Part shown: positions 8,176 through 17,152 of the stretch, piece after piece
Position numbering within the stretch: the stretch's first letter is position 1
Layout: each line of letters starts with the position of its first letter
From: CAYGVX01 sp964395545
GTDB taxonomy: Archaea > Thermoproteota > Bathyarchaeia > Bathyarchaeales > SOJC01
DNA: 64,000 nt
Reading direction: 5' to 3'
Assembly: GCA_964395545.1 (NCBI GenBank)
Contig: CAYNAW010000001.1
Span: 12,886 to 76,885, forward strand
Notes under the pieces: generated by a model
Database searches by the model: none
Told to the model about the DNA's origin: nothing
What the model saw: only the letters and a program-made list of their open reading frames with translations
Translations under genes and position numbers: made by a program

Positions 8176-9015
8176 ATGAACAAGGAAGCCTACGCCGTCG
8201 CCCTAACGAACGCTCTCACTGAGATCCGAAACGTTTGTCCCGACGTGCAGACGTCTTTCCTCTTCGACAAGGACGCTACTCTCGTTGCAGGAGACTCAGA
8301 GGCTCCTGAAGCAACGCTACATAGAGTAGTAGGGTCCCTCGAAGGCATATTGAACAAGTCCGAAACACTTGGAGGCTTGAACTCCCTCGCTATCGAGGGA
8401 AGCAGAGGAAACGTCCACATCTCGTGCGTCAACTACCACCTGTACCTCATGATGGTGACTTCGAAGGACGCCGACATGCGATACGTGGAAACTGTGGCCC
8501 GCGTTCTGATTCCAACCGTCATGAAACTACTGGACAGTCTCAACCCTACCCCCCTCAGGCAATTTTCTCCATCCCATTCTTTGTTGAAGTCAGAAGTAGA
8601 AGACGACTCAGATGTTGAACCAAGTCGCGACTACGAAGAAGAAGAGTTGAATGAAGAACTCGCAGAAGAACTGGAGTCCGACGCGGACGAAGTCGAGACG
8701 AAGGAACTCTCAGTGCAGAGCGACATGCCGTCCAACCAACTGATCGTGGAAAGCTTCGGCGGCTTACTCGTTCGCAGCGACACCGTTCAAATCGGAAAGG
8801 AAATCACGTCGCAGTGGAAGGAACTCTTGGACGGCAAAAACGTTGAACTCGTCGAAATCGAGTCGTTTAACGGCAAGACCAGCCAATGCAAGGTCAAATC
8901 CCTGGACGATTCGAAGCTCGATAACAAAGCCGTAATCCGCATTCCGGAGAAGCTCTGCCAAACATTGGACATTAAGAAGGGCGAGTTAGTGCGGGTCAAG
9001 CCTGTGACACGTTAA
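8176..9015 (+). CDS. Protein with N-terminal Roadblock/LC7-like domain
   Basis: A 279-residue protein. Residues 1-120 have the Roadblock/LC7 pattern: a first helix (AVALTNALTEIRNVCPDVQTS), strand with FLFDKDATLVAGD, a helix, strand SLAIEGSRGNVHISCVNYHLYLMMVTSK, and a final helix. Roadblock domains dimerise and often regulate small GTPases or motors. A highly acidic linker follows (about 140-180, many Glu/Asp). A C-terminal domain of about 100 residues ends in strands IRIPEKLCQTLDIKKGELVRVKP, recalling AbrB/double-psi-like folds. No GTPase gene is nearby. It is in the same direction as the two flanking genes, 15-19 bp apart. The domain call is by pattern only. Confidence 0.65.
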   Translation: MNKEAYAVALTNALTEIRNVCPDVQTSFLFDKDATLVAGDSEAPEATLHRVVGSLEGILNKSETLGGLNSLAIEGSRGNVHISCVNYHLYLMMVTSKDADMRYVETVARVLIPTVMKLLDSLNPTPLRQFSPSHSLLKSEVEDDSDVEPSRDYEEEELNEELAEELESDADEVETKELSVQSDMPSNQLIVESFGGLLVRSDTVQIGKEITSQWKELLDGKNVELVEIESFNGKTSQCKVKSLDDSKLDNKAVIRIPEKLCQTLDIKKGELVRVKPVTR

Positions 9016-9030
9016 GGGAGTGATGGGCGT

Positions 9031-9513
9031 ATGGCATCTAGAAAGGCCAAACCAGCCAAATCAGTTGAGGAAAAAGAAACACCAGTCATATCGGTTAACC
9101 TGCACGAGATCGAAGCGAAGATAAGGCAGAATGCTGAAGAGCTGGAGACACTCGAGACACAGAAAAAAGGGCAGAAAGAGGACGTTCGGGTCGACGGGGA
9201 CAAAATGACGCAGAAAATCGACAAGTTGAAAACGGAAAAAGGAGTGATTGGCTACATTCTGCGCAACTCTATGTCCGCGAGTGTCGACCTGAAAGACCCC
9301 ACCAGGATCGTCGATTACGCGACGTTATCTTCCTCTGCCCTCGAGGCAAGCGAGGGGCTCGCCGAGTCGTTCAAGCTGGGGAGCGTGAAGCACATAGTGG
9401 TGGAAGGAAACACGGCTAAACTTCTGTCCTTCGCCGTCAAGGACAACAAGGTCAGCGTTTTCATGGAGAAGAACGTTGACCACAAACGGATCTACAAGAA
9501 CCTATCAACCTAG
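9031..9513 (+). CDS. Coiled coil plus Roadblock/LC7-like domain protein
   Basis: A 160-residue protein with a Lys/Glu-rich N-terminal coiled coil (about 25-70) and a C-terminal segment of about 90 residues. That segment follows the Roadblock order: strand GYILRNSMSASVDL, helix around ALEASEGLAESFKLG, strands HIVVEGNTAKLLSFAVKDNKVSVFMEK, closing helix. It may pair with the preceding Roadblock-like protein as a hetero-dimer, an inference from domain type and adjacency. It is the last gene of the cluster; an inverted repeat follows before the convergent SpoIIM-like gene. Confidence 0.6.
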   Translation: MASRKAKPAKSVEEKETPVISVNLHEIEAKIRQNAEELETLETQKKGQKEDVRVDGDKMTQKIDKLKTEKGVIGYILRNSMSASVDLKDPTRIVDYATLSSSALEASEGLAESFKLGSVKHIVVEGNTAKLLSFAVKDNKVSVFMEKNVDHKRIYKNLST

Positions 9514-9561
9514 AGAGCCTTACCACGGTTTCTCTCTTTCTTGGTTCCTCCTGGGGACAAT

Positions 9562-9625
9562 GAGACTGGAACGGAGAAGGGATTCTTGCTAATAGCCCCC
9601 TCCCCCTTTTCTTCTGTTCCGTCTC
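9562..9625. terminator. Imperfect inverted repeat between convergent genes
   Basis: GAGAC-GGAAC-AGAAG elements at about 9562-9580 are mirrored by CTTCT-GTTCC-GTCTC at 9611-9625, with mismatches, and pyrimidine-rich tracts (CCCCCTCCCCCTTTT) lie inside. It is placed where transcripts of 9031-9513 (+) and 9638-10243 (-) meet, so a bidirectional termination role is plausible. Confidence 0.4.
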
Positions 9626-9637
9626 ATCCCTTAAAGG

Positions 9638-10243
9638 TCATCCCCAGAGCGTTATGATTGTCGGCGTCACATAAGTTTCTACGAAGCCCGCCGCAGCAAT
9701 CAGAACTACCATCTTCAAATATGGCCTCTTCAGGCTGCCGTAAAGGGCTATCAACGAATGCTTGGCCGCCCCAAACGAAGTCTTAGCATCCTTTCTGACC
9801 GTGGCTACGAGCCTCCGAGGGCTTGTCAGAGCTCGGCAGTATTCTCTCAGCGTCGGCAGAGTGTCCTGCATGGGTATCCTGTCATCTCTTGTTGCTTGTC
9901 GCAGGGCGTTTATCCAGTAGGCTAACGCCGTGAACTCTAGCCAGCCATGAGGCAAGACGGCAGCTACGGCTGTGGCGATTGGCATATTCAGGCCTGCGAT
10001 AACGCTGAGGCTCATCATAGTCCACACTGCTGTGATGGCAGCGGGGACGAGCCATGTGTTCCGGCGGAAGGCTGGGTACGCGACGGCTGCTATGAAGAGG
10101 AGGTAGGTAAGGCTGAGGATGTTGTGGAGGGTGATTATGGTGAACGTGAGGGGATGCATGAAGCCCACGTTGTTCACTATGGGCGTGTACAAGTGCAGTA
10201 GGCTGTATTTGAAGAGAAAGTTCAATATTTCAAAGGGGTTCAT
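9638..10243 (-). CDS. SpoIIM/DUF95-like integral membrane protein
   Basis: A 201-residue membrane protein with several hydrophobic segments (LSLTYLLFIAAVAYPAF; WLVPAAITAVWTMMSLSVIAGL; ATAVAAVLPHGWLEFTALAYW; MVVLIAAAGFVETYVTP). The motif LPHGWLEFTALAYW and the late GFVETYVTP match the stage II sporulation M family, widespread in archaea, where its function is unclear (proposed membrane remodelling or transport accessory). It is convergent with the Roadblock cluster and stands alone. Confidence 0.72.
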   Translation of the reverse strand: MNPFEILNFLFKYSLLHLYTPIVNNVGFMHPLTFTIITLHNILSLTYLLFIAAVAYPAFRRNTWLVPAAITAVWTMMSLSVIAGLNMPIATAVAAVLPHGWLEFTALAYWINALRQATRDDRIPMQDTLPTLREYCRALTSPRRLVATVRKDAKTSFGAAKHSLIALYGSLKRPYLKMVVLIAAAGFVETYVTPTIITLWG

Positions 10244-10361
10244 GGAGATTTCTGCTGAACTTGTCGTTTCTCCGAGGATTTAGAGATTGTCTAATATTGT
10301 GTCTTAAGTTGCAGTATGCACTGCTCTTCATCGTTGTTTCGGGCGCTTAACGTTTGTCTGC

Positions 10362-10889
10362 TCAGAATCGGTGGTGCCACATCATCTTCTTACGTTTGTC
10401 CATCACAGTTCTCTCCCTGCGTCCGGTCAGCTCTTCAACATCTATCACCACGCAGCAGCACTCTGAAACACGGGTTTTGTCAAACCGTTTTCCTTTTTCC
10501 GATAGAGGTTTTTGATAGAGCCTATCGTACTTCTCAGCGAACAACTGAAGCAACCGAACCTTCTTATCCGCGTCATCTTCCACACGAGGCTCTCCAAAAG
10601 CCAGAACGCTATCATAGTCCAAGTGGCAACGTGACTCGTAATGGGAGCCCGCTCCTCCCATAAATTCATCTACTTCAAAACAGCAACGCGGATTCTTATT
10701 AATCAAATCCAGTTTTTTCCCCTCCAAGGCACAATGGAAAATGATCTTGCGCTCATGATACAGGAAGTTTAGGGGGACGATGTACGGTTCGGAACCGTCA
10801 CACAGAGCAAGCCTGCCCACCTCAGCTTTCTTTAGAATGGCTTCCATTTCCTCGAGGCCATCTTCAAGAAAGCCACCACTGCTCAACAC
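10362..10889 (-). CDS. Pyridoxamine 5'-phosphate oxidase-like flavin-binding protein
   Basis: A 175-residue soluble protein with the split-barrel FMN-binding fold of the PPOX/NimA-like group. Evidence is the opening EAILKKAEVGRLALCDGSEPYIVPLNFLYHE cut into the family's strands, then the pattern FHCALEGKKLDLINKNPRCCFEVD, and a central SVLAFGEPRVEDD. Substrate unknown; such proteins often reduce flavin, F420 or heme-related ligands. The start is the GTG at 10889, with GGAGG 5 nt upstream. It lies 21 bp after the DUF3795 gene on the same strand, so probably an operon. Confidence 0.8.
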   Translation of the reverse strand: MLSSGGFLEDGLEEMEAILKKAEVGRLALCDGSEPYIVPLNFLYHERKIIFHCALEGKKLDLINKNPRCCFEVDEFMGGAGSHYESRCHLDYDSVLAFGEPRVEDDADKKVRLLQLFAEKYDRLYQKPLSEKGKRFDKTRVSECCCVVIDVEELTGRRERTVMDKRKKMMWHHRF

Positions 10890-10910
10890 TCAAACCTCCA
10901 ACAGGCACTC

Positions 10911-11396
10911 TTACCGGTTACTCATGAAGAGGACGCAGTATGGCCACTTGTCTCTCAGTTCGGCTGCCCACTTCTCTATGAGTTGCTTGGGGTCAGCCTT
11001 CTCGTCTTCAGTTTTGGCTAGCATACCCACACGGAGGGCGCCTGTGCGTACTCTCTGCAGTGCCTCAGCGGTGTTGCACATTGTTATCTCGTTACACTCC
11101 ATGCAGTCAGATATCCCTCTACTCACAGCGCAGGGTCTGATTCTGCATTCATCGTTGCCACCGCCTTTCCTGCATCCCACGCATATGGGCAGGTTCTGTA
11201 TTGACGTCAACCCTTTCCTGAATTCCTTCCCGTCGAAGTCTTTAGCTCCCCAATCGTCGACACCATAGCCCCCTATTATACGTTCATACTGCTTCGTCAG
11301 TTCCCTCAGGGCTCCGTTGCCCACCACGCAGCTACCGCACCAGATTCCACAGAAACCGACCTGACCTTTCACGTTCTCAAAGGCTTTGGTATCCAA
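10911..11396 (-). CDS. DUF3795-type cysteine-rich protein
   Basis: A 161-residue protein with an early GFCGIWCGSCVVGNG motif and later clusters CVGCRKGGGNDECRIRPCAV and CMECNEITMC. Total Cys content suggests a bound metal or Fe-S centre. This layout is that of DUF3795, an uncharacterised family common in anaerobic archaea and bacteria. It starts at a TTG and is probably co-transcribed with the flavin-binding protein downstream, so a redox pair is possible. Confidence 0.72.
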   Translation of the reverse strand: MDTKAFENVKGQVGFCGIWCGSCVVGNGALRELTKQYERIIGGYGVDDWGAKDFDGKEFRKGLTSIQNLPICVGCRKGGGNDECRIRPCAVSRGISDCMECNEITMCNTAEALQRVRTGALRVGMLAKTEDEKADPKQLIEKWAAELRDKWPYCVLFMSNR

Positions 11397-11475
11397 AACC
11401 TATCTCCGCCCAGCTACTAAGCATGCTGTTTGACTCAGCATTTAAATATTCACAGCTTCCTCAATCCGCAGAACC

Positions 11476-12738
11476 CTATGTCTTATACCTCAGTATGGCT
11501 GCGATTCCGCCGAACGCGTTTTTCAACATCTGCCCTTCCTCGGTGTCTGTCGACACGACTTCGATGTCGGCGTTCGCTTGCTCAACCAGAGCAGCCAACT
11601 CGTCCACGATGTCCTGCACTTCTTCGACAACAAGTGAGGGAGACTTGCATTTCGGGCATGCTTGGCCAGCGAGGCTTTGCCGGAAGGCTTCGGCTTCGCG
11701 GCTCTTCATCGTCTCATTCCTGTTGTAGTCGCATGCAGCGCATTTCACGGCGACTCTTATTGTGTCTAGCGCTTCGGAGACCAGAAGCGTCCTTACGGCC
11801 CCCATGTACAATGCCCGTCTGACGTCGTCTTCGCCGTAGGTGGCTAGACCCGTGTCATGTCCAATCTCATAGAGGAAGCCCTGCACCAACCTCTTTTCCT
11901 CAATGTAGCGCACTTGCCGCATTATCTCAGGTGCCTTTTCCATGACCTCCTTCACTCCCTGTTCCCCTGTGTAAGCGGTGTCGATAGTAGCGAGGACTTT
12001 CGGCTTAAGCTGGTAATGGAGGTAATCGCCTTTCTGGAAATCATACTTCAACGGACCCGGACCGGCGATGAGTATCCCTTTCAAGTTCTCGATTCCTAGG
12101 AAAATCTCCGCCACATACTCGCCGACGCGGGTGTAGAACTCCAGAATCTTCGCTTCTCTCTGACGCTCGAAACGTCTTGCTGACTGTCCGCCTGCCCTCA
12201 TCTTTCCCGGTATACCCGAGGTTATTTCTTTGATGATCTCGAGGCGCCTGCCCTGCAGAACCGCGAACGTTGCTTCACTCGAGTCCACCAGCACAATGCC
12301 ATATGCCTCCTTTTCCTTCAGCATGTCCTGTAGATGCTCAGTATGGAATCGGTGGTCGCAACGGTACAGGTTGATGGTGATCGGCTCCGGTGGGATCAGA
12401 ACGTATGTCTCGTTTCGCTCGCTGCCGGGGCCGTTCTGCGGAATCGAACCGCTGAAAATGACCAAGCCTGTTTCGGGCACTTTCTTGAACAGCTTGAGAC
12501 GCTGCTGGACTTTGGTGATGGCGTCTTGCACGTTGTTCCTCGTCGCGTCTGACTTGATGTTCGCCGCGGTGCCATGCTCTTGCCTTAGCGTGTTGAGAAC
12601 CTCGCTTATCTGCTTCCCCGGGGGAACGTAGAGGCTGACGAGTTCTGTTCCTCGTCCCTCTTTGCGTGCCAGCGTGTCCAATGATTTCTTGAGGCGAAAG
12701 CGCTCCAACGAACTCCGTTTCTCAGTGGTTCTGCTCAA
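11476..12738 (-). CDS. prf1: Peptide chain release factor aRF1
   Basis: Class I release factor that recognises all three stop codons and triggers peptide release. The 420-residue protein has the NIKS stop-codon recognition motif at 60-63, the catalytic GGQ at 183-185 (MRAGGQSARRFERQ), and a C-terminal domain with CAACDY and CPKCKSP zinc-binding pairs. Length is normal for archaea. The start is a TTG at 12738. It stands alone on the minus strand, divergent from the TauE-like gene. Confidence 0.96.
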   Translation of the reverse strand: MSRTTEKRSSLERFRLKKSLDTLARKEGRGTELVSLYVPPGKQISEVLNTLRQEHGTAANIKSDATRNNVQDAITKVQQRLKLFKKVPETGLVIFSGSIPQNGPGSERNETYVLIPPEPITINLYRCDHRFHTEHLQDMLKEKEAYGIVLVDSSEATFAVLQGRRLEIIKEITSGIPGKMRAGGQSARRFERQREAKILEFYTRVGEYVAEIFLGIENLKGILIAGPGPLKYDFQKGDYLHYQLKPKVLATIDTAYTGEQGVKEVMEKAPEIMRQVRYIEEKRLVQGFLYEIGHDTGLATYGEDDVRRALYMGAVRTLLVSEALDTIRVAVKCAACDYNRNETMKSREAEAFRQSLAGQACPKCKSPSLVVEEVQDIVDELAALVEQANADIEVVSTDTEEGQMLKNAFGGIAAILRYKT

Positions 12739-12863
12739 CGGCGTGTTCCACGCGGTAAGGCTACATCACGCGTCAGACAGATAAGAGTTGCCATCTCCTC
12801 AGAAGTGCTATTGTTTATTAACGACTAGCGGCACTTTTGGACAGTCTGAGGAGCAGTGAAGCC

Positions 12864-13691
12864 ATGACTATCTTCGAGCTATTCTTCCTCCCGATTCTGG
12901 CGTTTCTGGTGGCGGTTATCGCGGCGATGCTGGGCATCGGTGGCGGAGTTTTCATCGTTCCTGCTCTACAATTGCTGCCGCTCAGCGTTGATTTCACGTC
13001 TCAGATGGCTGTGGGCACCAGCTTGACTATGATTGTTTTTACCTCGTTATCTTCTAGCGCGGGCTACTCGAGGCAGAAGAGGATCGACTACAAGATAGGA
13101 CTACTCTTTGCCACCACTACGATACCTGGCTCTCTTGCGGGCGCATACATTGCGGAAGCAATCTCTGAGGAGCTGCTCGTGCTGATTTTTGCTCTCTTCC
13201 TGGTCTACGTTGCTTCTCGTATGATTTTTCCGTTCAACTTTGGTCTTAAGTCGTTGATAACCCGCAAAGAATGTCCAATGCGACGGCTCACAGATTCAGA
13301 GGGCAGAGTTTTCGAGTATCATGAGGACTTGGTGCGTGGGTTGCCACTGAGCTTCTTTGCCGGGCTGTCCTCAGGGCTTTTGGGCATCGGCGGGGGGACT
13401 CTCATGGTCCCGATTTTGCACTTCGTCCTCTGCTTCCCTATGCACTTGGCAGTCGCCACCTCAGCCTTCACCATGATTTTCACTTCGATCTCTGGCGTGT
13501 CAACCCACTTTTCTTTGGGGAACGTTCAGCTTGAATACGGAATACTCCTCGGTGTCGGTGCCGTATTAGGCGCCCAGATAGGTGCCTACGTGGCTAAGCG
13601 CACTTCAAGCAAGAATCTGCGACGGATTTTCGGCAGCGTTCTCGTCATCATCGGTTTGCGTATGATTCTGGAATTCCTCGGCTGGGCATGA
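12864..13691 (+). CDS. TauE/SafE-family anion exporter
   Basis: An integral membrane protein of about 275 residues with two homologous halves, each marked by the family signature: GIGGGVFIVPAL near residue 25 and GIGGGTLMVPIL near 182. Hydrophobic helices surround these. The family (formerly DUF81) exports sulfite, sulfoacetate or related organosulfur anions; the actual substrate here is unknown. The ATG at 12864 is preferred because GAGGAG lies 10 nt upstream; a TTG at 12837 is also in frame. Confidence 0.88.
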   Translation: MTIFELFFLPILAFLVAVIAAMLGIGGGVFIVPALQLLPLSVDFTSQMAVGTSLTMIVFTSLSSSAGYSRQKRIDYKIGLLFATTTIPGSLAGAYIAEAISEELLVLIFALFLVYVASRMIFPFNFGLKSLITRKECPMRRLTDSEGRVFEYHEDLVRGLPLSFFAGLSSGLLGIGGGTLMVPILHFVLCFPMHLAVATSAFTMIFTSISGVSTHFSLGNVQLEYGILLGVGAVLGAQIGAYVAKRTSSKNLRRIFGSVLVIIGLRMILEFLGWA

Positions 13692-13752
13692 TGACGGGAG
13701 CATCTCTTATTTAGTCGTCAAAGGCACAATAGTTTGCGAAGGCGTGTTCCAT

Positions 13753-14181
13753 ATGCAGTCAAAAAGCTATGGTAGATTGCGGATATACTCTGACGGTGCT
13801 TCGCGAGGAAATCCCGGACCAGCGGCTATCGCTGTGAAAGTGTTGGACGAACGTGGGTTCGAGGTGAAGACCTTTTCCAAGTTTTTGGGGAAGCGAACGA
13901 ACAATGAAGCAGAGTACGAGGCGGTGATAGCAGCCTTGACGCTGGCAAGCACCCTGTCCAAAGGCTACGTGGACTGTTTCTTGGACAGCGAATTAGTCGT
14001 GAAGCAGCTAAACGGCGAGTATCGAGTCAAGAGTCCTCGTCTGGAGAATCTGTGGCTGGAGGTACGCCAGCTCCAGCAGCATTTCAAGCGGGTGACTTTT
14101 GGGCACGTTGTTAGGATGGACAGGAACATAGAGGAAGTCGACGCGCAAGCAAACAGAGTGTTAGATGAGACGCTTAGCTGA
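13753..14181 (+). CDS. rnhA: Ribonuclease HI
   Basis: Cuts the RNA strand of RNA-DNA hybrids. The 142-residue protein has the four acidic active-site residues in order: Asp in YSDGASRGNPG, Glu in NNEAEYEAV, Asp in CFLDSELVV, and Asp in IEEVDAQAN near the C-terminus. This is the type 1 (RNase HI) fold, which in archaea occurs besides HII. I use the ATG at 13753; a GTG at 13744 is in frame. It is followed 53 bp later by the CPBP protease gene. Confidence 0.9.
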   Translation: MQSKSYGRLRIYSDGASRGNPGPAAIAVKVLDERGFEVKTFSKFLGKRTNNEAEYEAVIAALTLASTLSKGYVDCFLDSELVVKQLNGEYRVKSPRLENLWLEVRQLQQHFKRVTFGHVVRMDRNIEEVDAQANRVLDETLS

Positions 14182-14234
14182 CGCCTAAGAGTTAAATAGA
14201 CATAGCCCGTTCCATTCGTAGCCAAGGACTGTTG

Positions 14235-15302
14235 ATGTTGGACTCGAAGTCGCCAGATCCGCTTCAGAAATTCCTGTTGTCCATCGTTCTAGCCGCCAGC
14301 CTCGTCATAGTCATAACTTACCTGTTTTCGATGGGTCTCGGCATTCTAGTAGTCTTCTCTACCATAGAAGGTTTAGCGTTCAGCCGAAACCTCGTGTACC
14401 CTAGCCCCCTGCTGTTTATAGACATTGGAGTACCCGTGAACGCAGGCTTGTACTTCCTCTTTCTCTGGTGGATCTTCGTCCTCTGCTTCGCAGCGGCCCT
14501 GAAGTATCGGGAAAGCCTCGCCAGCCGACTTCGAAAGGCGGTCTCAGGCACTGAGGGTGTTAGTCTTTTTCGAAACAACTTGATAGCCATGCCCGTAATA
14601 GCATCCATGCTGCTGGTGGCTGTAATGATGCTGCACCTTCTGCAAACAAGCGGCGGAATTCCCACCGGCCAGCCTAATCAGACTGAGCCCTTCCTAGACT
14701 TGTTAATGTTCTCGCAGGCACCGCTGGCTGAAGAACTGGTTTTCCGTATAATACCCATAGGTGCTTTCCTCGTGACCTACATCCCCCTTGCCGGGAGAAA
14801 CGTCATGCTGACGTTTACGTCGAGGCAAAGACTGAAAATGTCCATTCTCTCCATCGCGTTTCCTGACAAGGCGAAGGAGTTGCTGGGGCTGAAGAACATA
14901 AATGAGAATGGACTGCGGGGCGGCATTGTCTGGGGAGAGTGGGTCATGGTTGGGCTGACGGCTTTCCTCTTCGGAGTTGCCCACTACCTCGGCGGCTGGG
15001 AAATTGGAAAAATCTCCCAAGCAACCCTAACCGGCGCGGTGTTCGGTGTGGCCTATCTTTACTACGGCATCCAAGCGCCGATTCTGCTCCACTGGTACTT
15101 CAACTACTACTTTACTGTTTTCGACCTTTCGCTAGACTATCTTGCCAGCATGGACTTCACATCTATCGTTTGGCTGGCAAACCTTTCCTTCGGAATCTTC
15201 CTTTGGCTTGCAGTTTTGACTTTCGGCGCCTTAGCCCTTACTAAAGGGTCCAAAGGGGCTTCTCAGCCAGCGCAGCCTCCTCCCCCTCCTCCGCCTTTTT
15301 AG
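14235..15302 (+). CDS. CPBP-family intramembrane metalloprotease
   Basis: An integral membrane protein of 355 residues with about eight hydrophobic segments. The ABI/CPBP (Rce1-like) motifs are present: EELVFRIIPIG near residue 170, FGVAHYLGGWE near 250, and a later LLHWYFNYYF near 290, supplying the Glu and His residues for the metal-dependent site. The C-terminus is a short Pro tail (PAQPPPPPPPF). Substrate unknown. ATG at 14235 follows a TTG that is also in frame. It is convergent with hisS, 5 bp apart. Confidence 0.85.
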   Translation: MLDSKSPDPLQKFLLSIVLAASLVIVITYLFSMGLGILVVFSTIEGLAFSRNLVYPSPLLFIDIGVPVNAGLYFLFLWWIFVLCFAAALKYRESLASRLRKAVSGTEGVSLFRNNLIAMPVIASMLLVAVMMLHLLQTSGGIPTGQPNQTEPFLDLLMFSQAPLAEELVFRIIPIGAFLVTYIPLAGRNVMLTFTSRQRLKMSILSIAFPDKAKELLGLKNINENGLRGGIVWGEWVMVGLTAFLFGVAHYLGGWEIGKISQATLTGAVFGVAYLYYGIQAPILLHWYFNYYFTVFDLSLDYLASMDFTSIVWLANLSFGIFLWLAVLTFGALALTKGSKGASQPAQPPPPPPPF

Positions 15303-15307
15303 TTACC

Positions 15308-16606
15308 CTAGCTTATGTTCCGATGAACCAACGTGTCAAGTAAGCCTGCAACATCTACGACAGTCTGTTGTCTGCTCTTCATGTCCCGCAGAACAACCTT
15401 TCCCTCCTCCAGCTCTTTAGGACCAAGAATAACTGCATACTCAGCTTTTCGTCTGTCGGCGTTCTGCAGCGCCCGAGAAACAGTACGTCCCATGACTTCG
15501 ACCTCCACATCCACACCTTTCTCTCTCAGCTTCAGGGCAATCGCCAAGGCTCTGGGGGCCGCCTCTTCGCCGATGGGAATGACTGACACTAACTGCTTAA
15601 CGATCACGGGCTGAGCATTCTGCTTCTCCATCGCTAGGAAGATTCTGTCCAGCCCGTGGGCGACGCCGACGGCTGGGGTAGGCTCGCCGCCGAAGATTTC
15701 CACCAGTCTGTCATATCTGCCTCCGCCTCCCAGTGAGACGTCCATTTCGGACACGAGCACCTCGAAAATCATTCCGGTATAATACTCCAGTCCGCGGGCG
15801 AACCCCGTCTCTAGCGACAAGTCAAACTTCACCCCACTTTCCTCGCATAGTTCCAGGATTCGTTGCAGGTTCTCCACTGCCGTCACGGCGCTCACATAGT
15901 CTCTCAGCTTCTTCTTGATAGGAGGCAAGAGTTTGGAGGCGTCCTTTCCCTTGGCCTCGAAAATAGCCTTCAAGGTGTCTTTGGCCTTCGCTGAAACCCC
16001 AAAGTCTTCGGCGGTTCTGAGCGCTTCGTCCCATCGCTTGGTGTCGAGAAGCTGCATGACTACGTTCTGTTTTTCCTCCTCGACCCCTTCTTCCTTCAAG
16101 AGTCCACGCACGATGCCCACGTGGCCCACTTTGAACCAGTAGCTGCGTAGTCCGACTTTCTGCATGAGATGATTCGTCAAGGCGAGGACTTCCACGTCTG
16201 CCTCTGGTTTGTTGCTGCCGATTACTTCAAAGTTTGACTGCCAGAACTCTCGGTAGCGTCCAAACTGTGGCTCATCATAGCGATACAGCGTGCCGGACGA
16301 GAATAGCCTCAGGGGTTTGGGTTCGTTACGAAGAGTTGTCGCCATCAGTCGAGCGATAGAAGCCGTAAATTCTGGTCTTAAGGCAACTCGGCGACCGCCC
16401 AAGTCGTTGAACGCATACATACGTGTCTTGATTTCTTCTCCAGACTTCGCTGTCAACAGCTCGTAACTCTCAACGATCGGCGTGACCACTTCCTCGAAGC
16501 CGTAGAGTCTCGCAACCTCCTTTGCAGCAGCTTCGACGAACCTGAGCTGCTCCGCTTCGGACGGCAGAAAATCCCGCATGCCCCTAACTGTCTGAAACTT
16601 GGACAA
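15308..16606 (-). CDS. hisS: Histidyl-tRNA synthetase
   Basis: Class II aminoacyl-tRNA synthetase charging tRNA-His. The 432-residue protein has the N-terminal VRGMRDFLP, motif 2 region with LYRYDEPQFGRYREFWQ, the histidine-binding motif GLEYYTGMIFEV, motif 3 with AVGVAHGLDRIF, and a C-terminal anticodon-binding domain (about 335-430). Length is standard. It follows the endA-like gene by 15 bp on the same strand. Confidence 0.96.
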   Translation of the reverse strand: MSKFQTVRGMRDFLPSEAEQLRFVEAAAKEVARLYGFEEVVTPIVESYELLTAKSGEEIKTRMYAFNDLGGRRVALRPEFTASIARLMATTLRNEPKPLRLFSSGTLYRYDEPQFGRYREFWQSNFEVIGSNKPEADVEVLALTNHLMQKVGLRSYWFKVGHVGIVRGLLKEEGVEEEKQNVVMQLLDTKRWDEALRTAEDFGVSAKAKDTLKAIFEAKGKDASKLLPPIKKKLRDYVSAVTAVENLQRILELCEESGVKFDLSLETGFARGLEYYTGMIFEVLVSEMDVSLGGGGRYDRLVEIFGGEPTPAVGVAHGLDRIFLAMEKQNAQPVIVKQLVSVIPIGEEAAPRALAIALKLREKGVDVEVEVMGRTVSRALQNADRRKAEYAVILGPKELEEGKVVLRDMKSRQQTVVDVAGLLDTLVHRNIS

Positions 16607-16621
16607 TGTAACGCCCCCATC

Positions 16622-17152
16622 CTACCATTCTTTCGTGGTTAACTTTGAAAGCGTGTAATAAACGATTTCTCCGCGGCGGTTCACAACTGCCAATACTAAC
16701 GTCTTCTTCAAGCTTTGCACGTGCTTCAGCACACGGGCAAGCTCCTTCGCGGTCACGGGCTTTCCTTCCTGTAGTCCGAAGACGAGATAGGGCGCTGTGG
16801 CTTTCCCGTACTCTCCCCGGTCGTAGACGCGGAAGTCGATTCCCAACCCGAAGCCTTCTCTCACGACGTAGCCGCGGCTTCTCAAATCTCGATAGATCAA
16901 ATACTTCATCCAAACATTCTCTTCTGCGAGTTCGACCTCGTGCAACAGCTCTTGAAATCCCAAAGGCTTCTTCGACTTTCCACTAAAGACGTCAAGCACC
17001 CCCTTACTCTGGAGGAATAATGCCTCGTAGAAACTCAAGACTGGTTTTGTGCCTTCGAGGGTTCCGTAACCACGGGAGGCGAGACTTGCAGAGTCCTCTG
17101 CAGACGAGACTGTGACGTCTTCTTTCGAGAGCAAGCCCTTGATCTTCTTCAT
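16622..17152 (-). CDS. endA: tRNA-splicing endonuclease-like protein (EndA family) lacking the catalytic His
   Basis: A protein of about 176 residues with the splicing endonuclease fold: N-terminal domain ending in YEALFLQSKG, then LRSRGYVVREGFGLGIDFRVY and the C-terminal core. Of the Tyr-His-Lys triad, Tyr110 (FRVY) and a Lys at 149/150 (LKKTLVLAV) are present. The expected His (usually H-x-P-Y-L-V) is Thr119 in KATAPYLV, so the protein may be a structural subunit or use altered chemistry. The ATG at 17152 gives the usual family length; upstream in-frame extension to 17218 is possible. It lies between mtnA and hisS. Confidence 0.82.
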   Translation of the reverse strand: MKKIKGLLSKEDVTVSSAEDSASLASRGYGTLEGTKPVLSFYEALFLQSKGVLDVFSGKSKKPLGFQELLHEVELAEENVWMKYLIYRDLRSRGYVVREGFGLGIDFRVYDRGEYGKATAPYLVFGLQEGKPVTAKELARVLKHVQSLKKTLVLAVVNRRGEIVYYTLSKLTTKEW

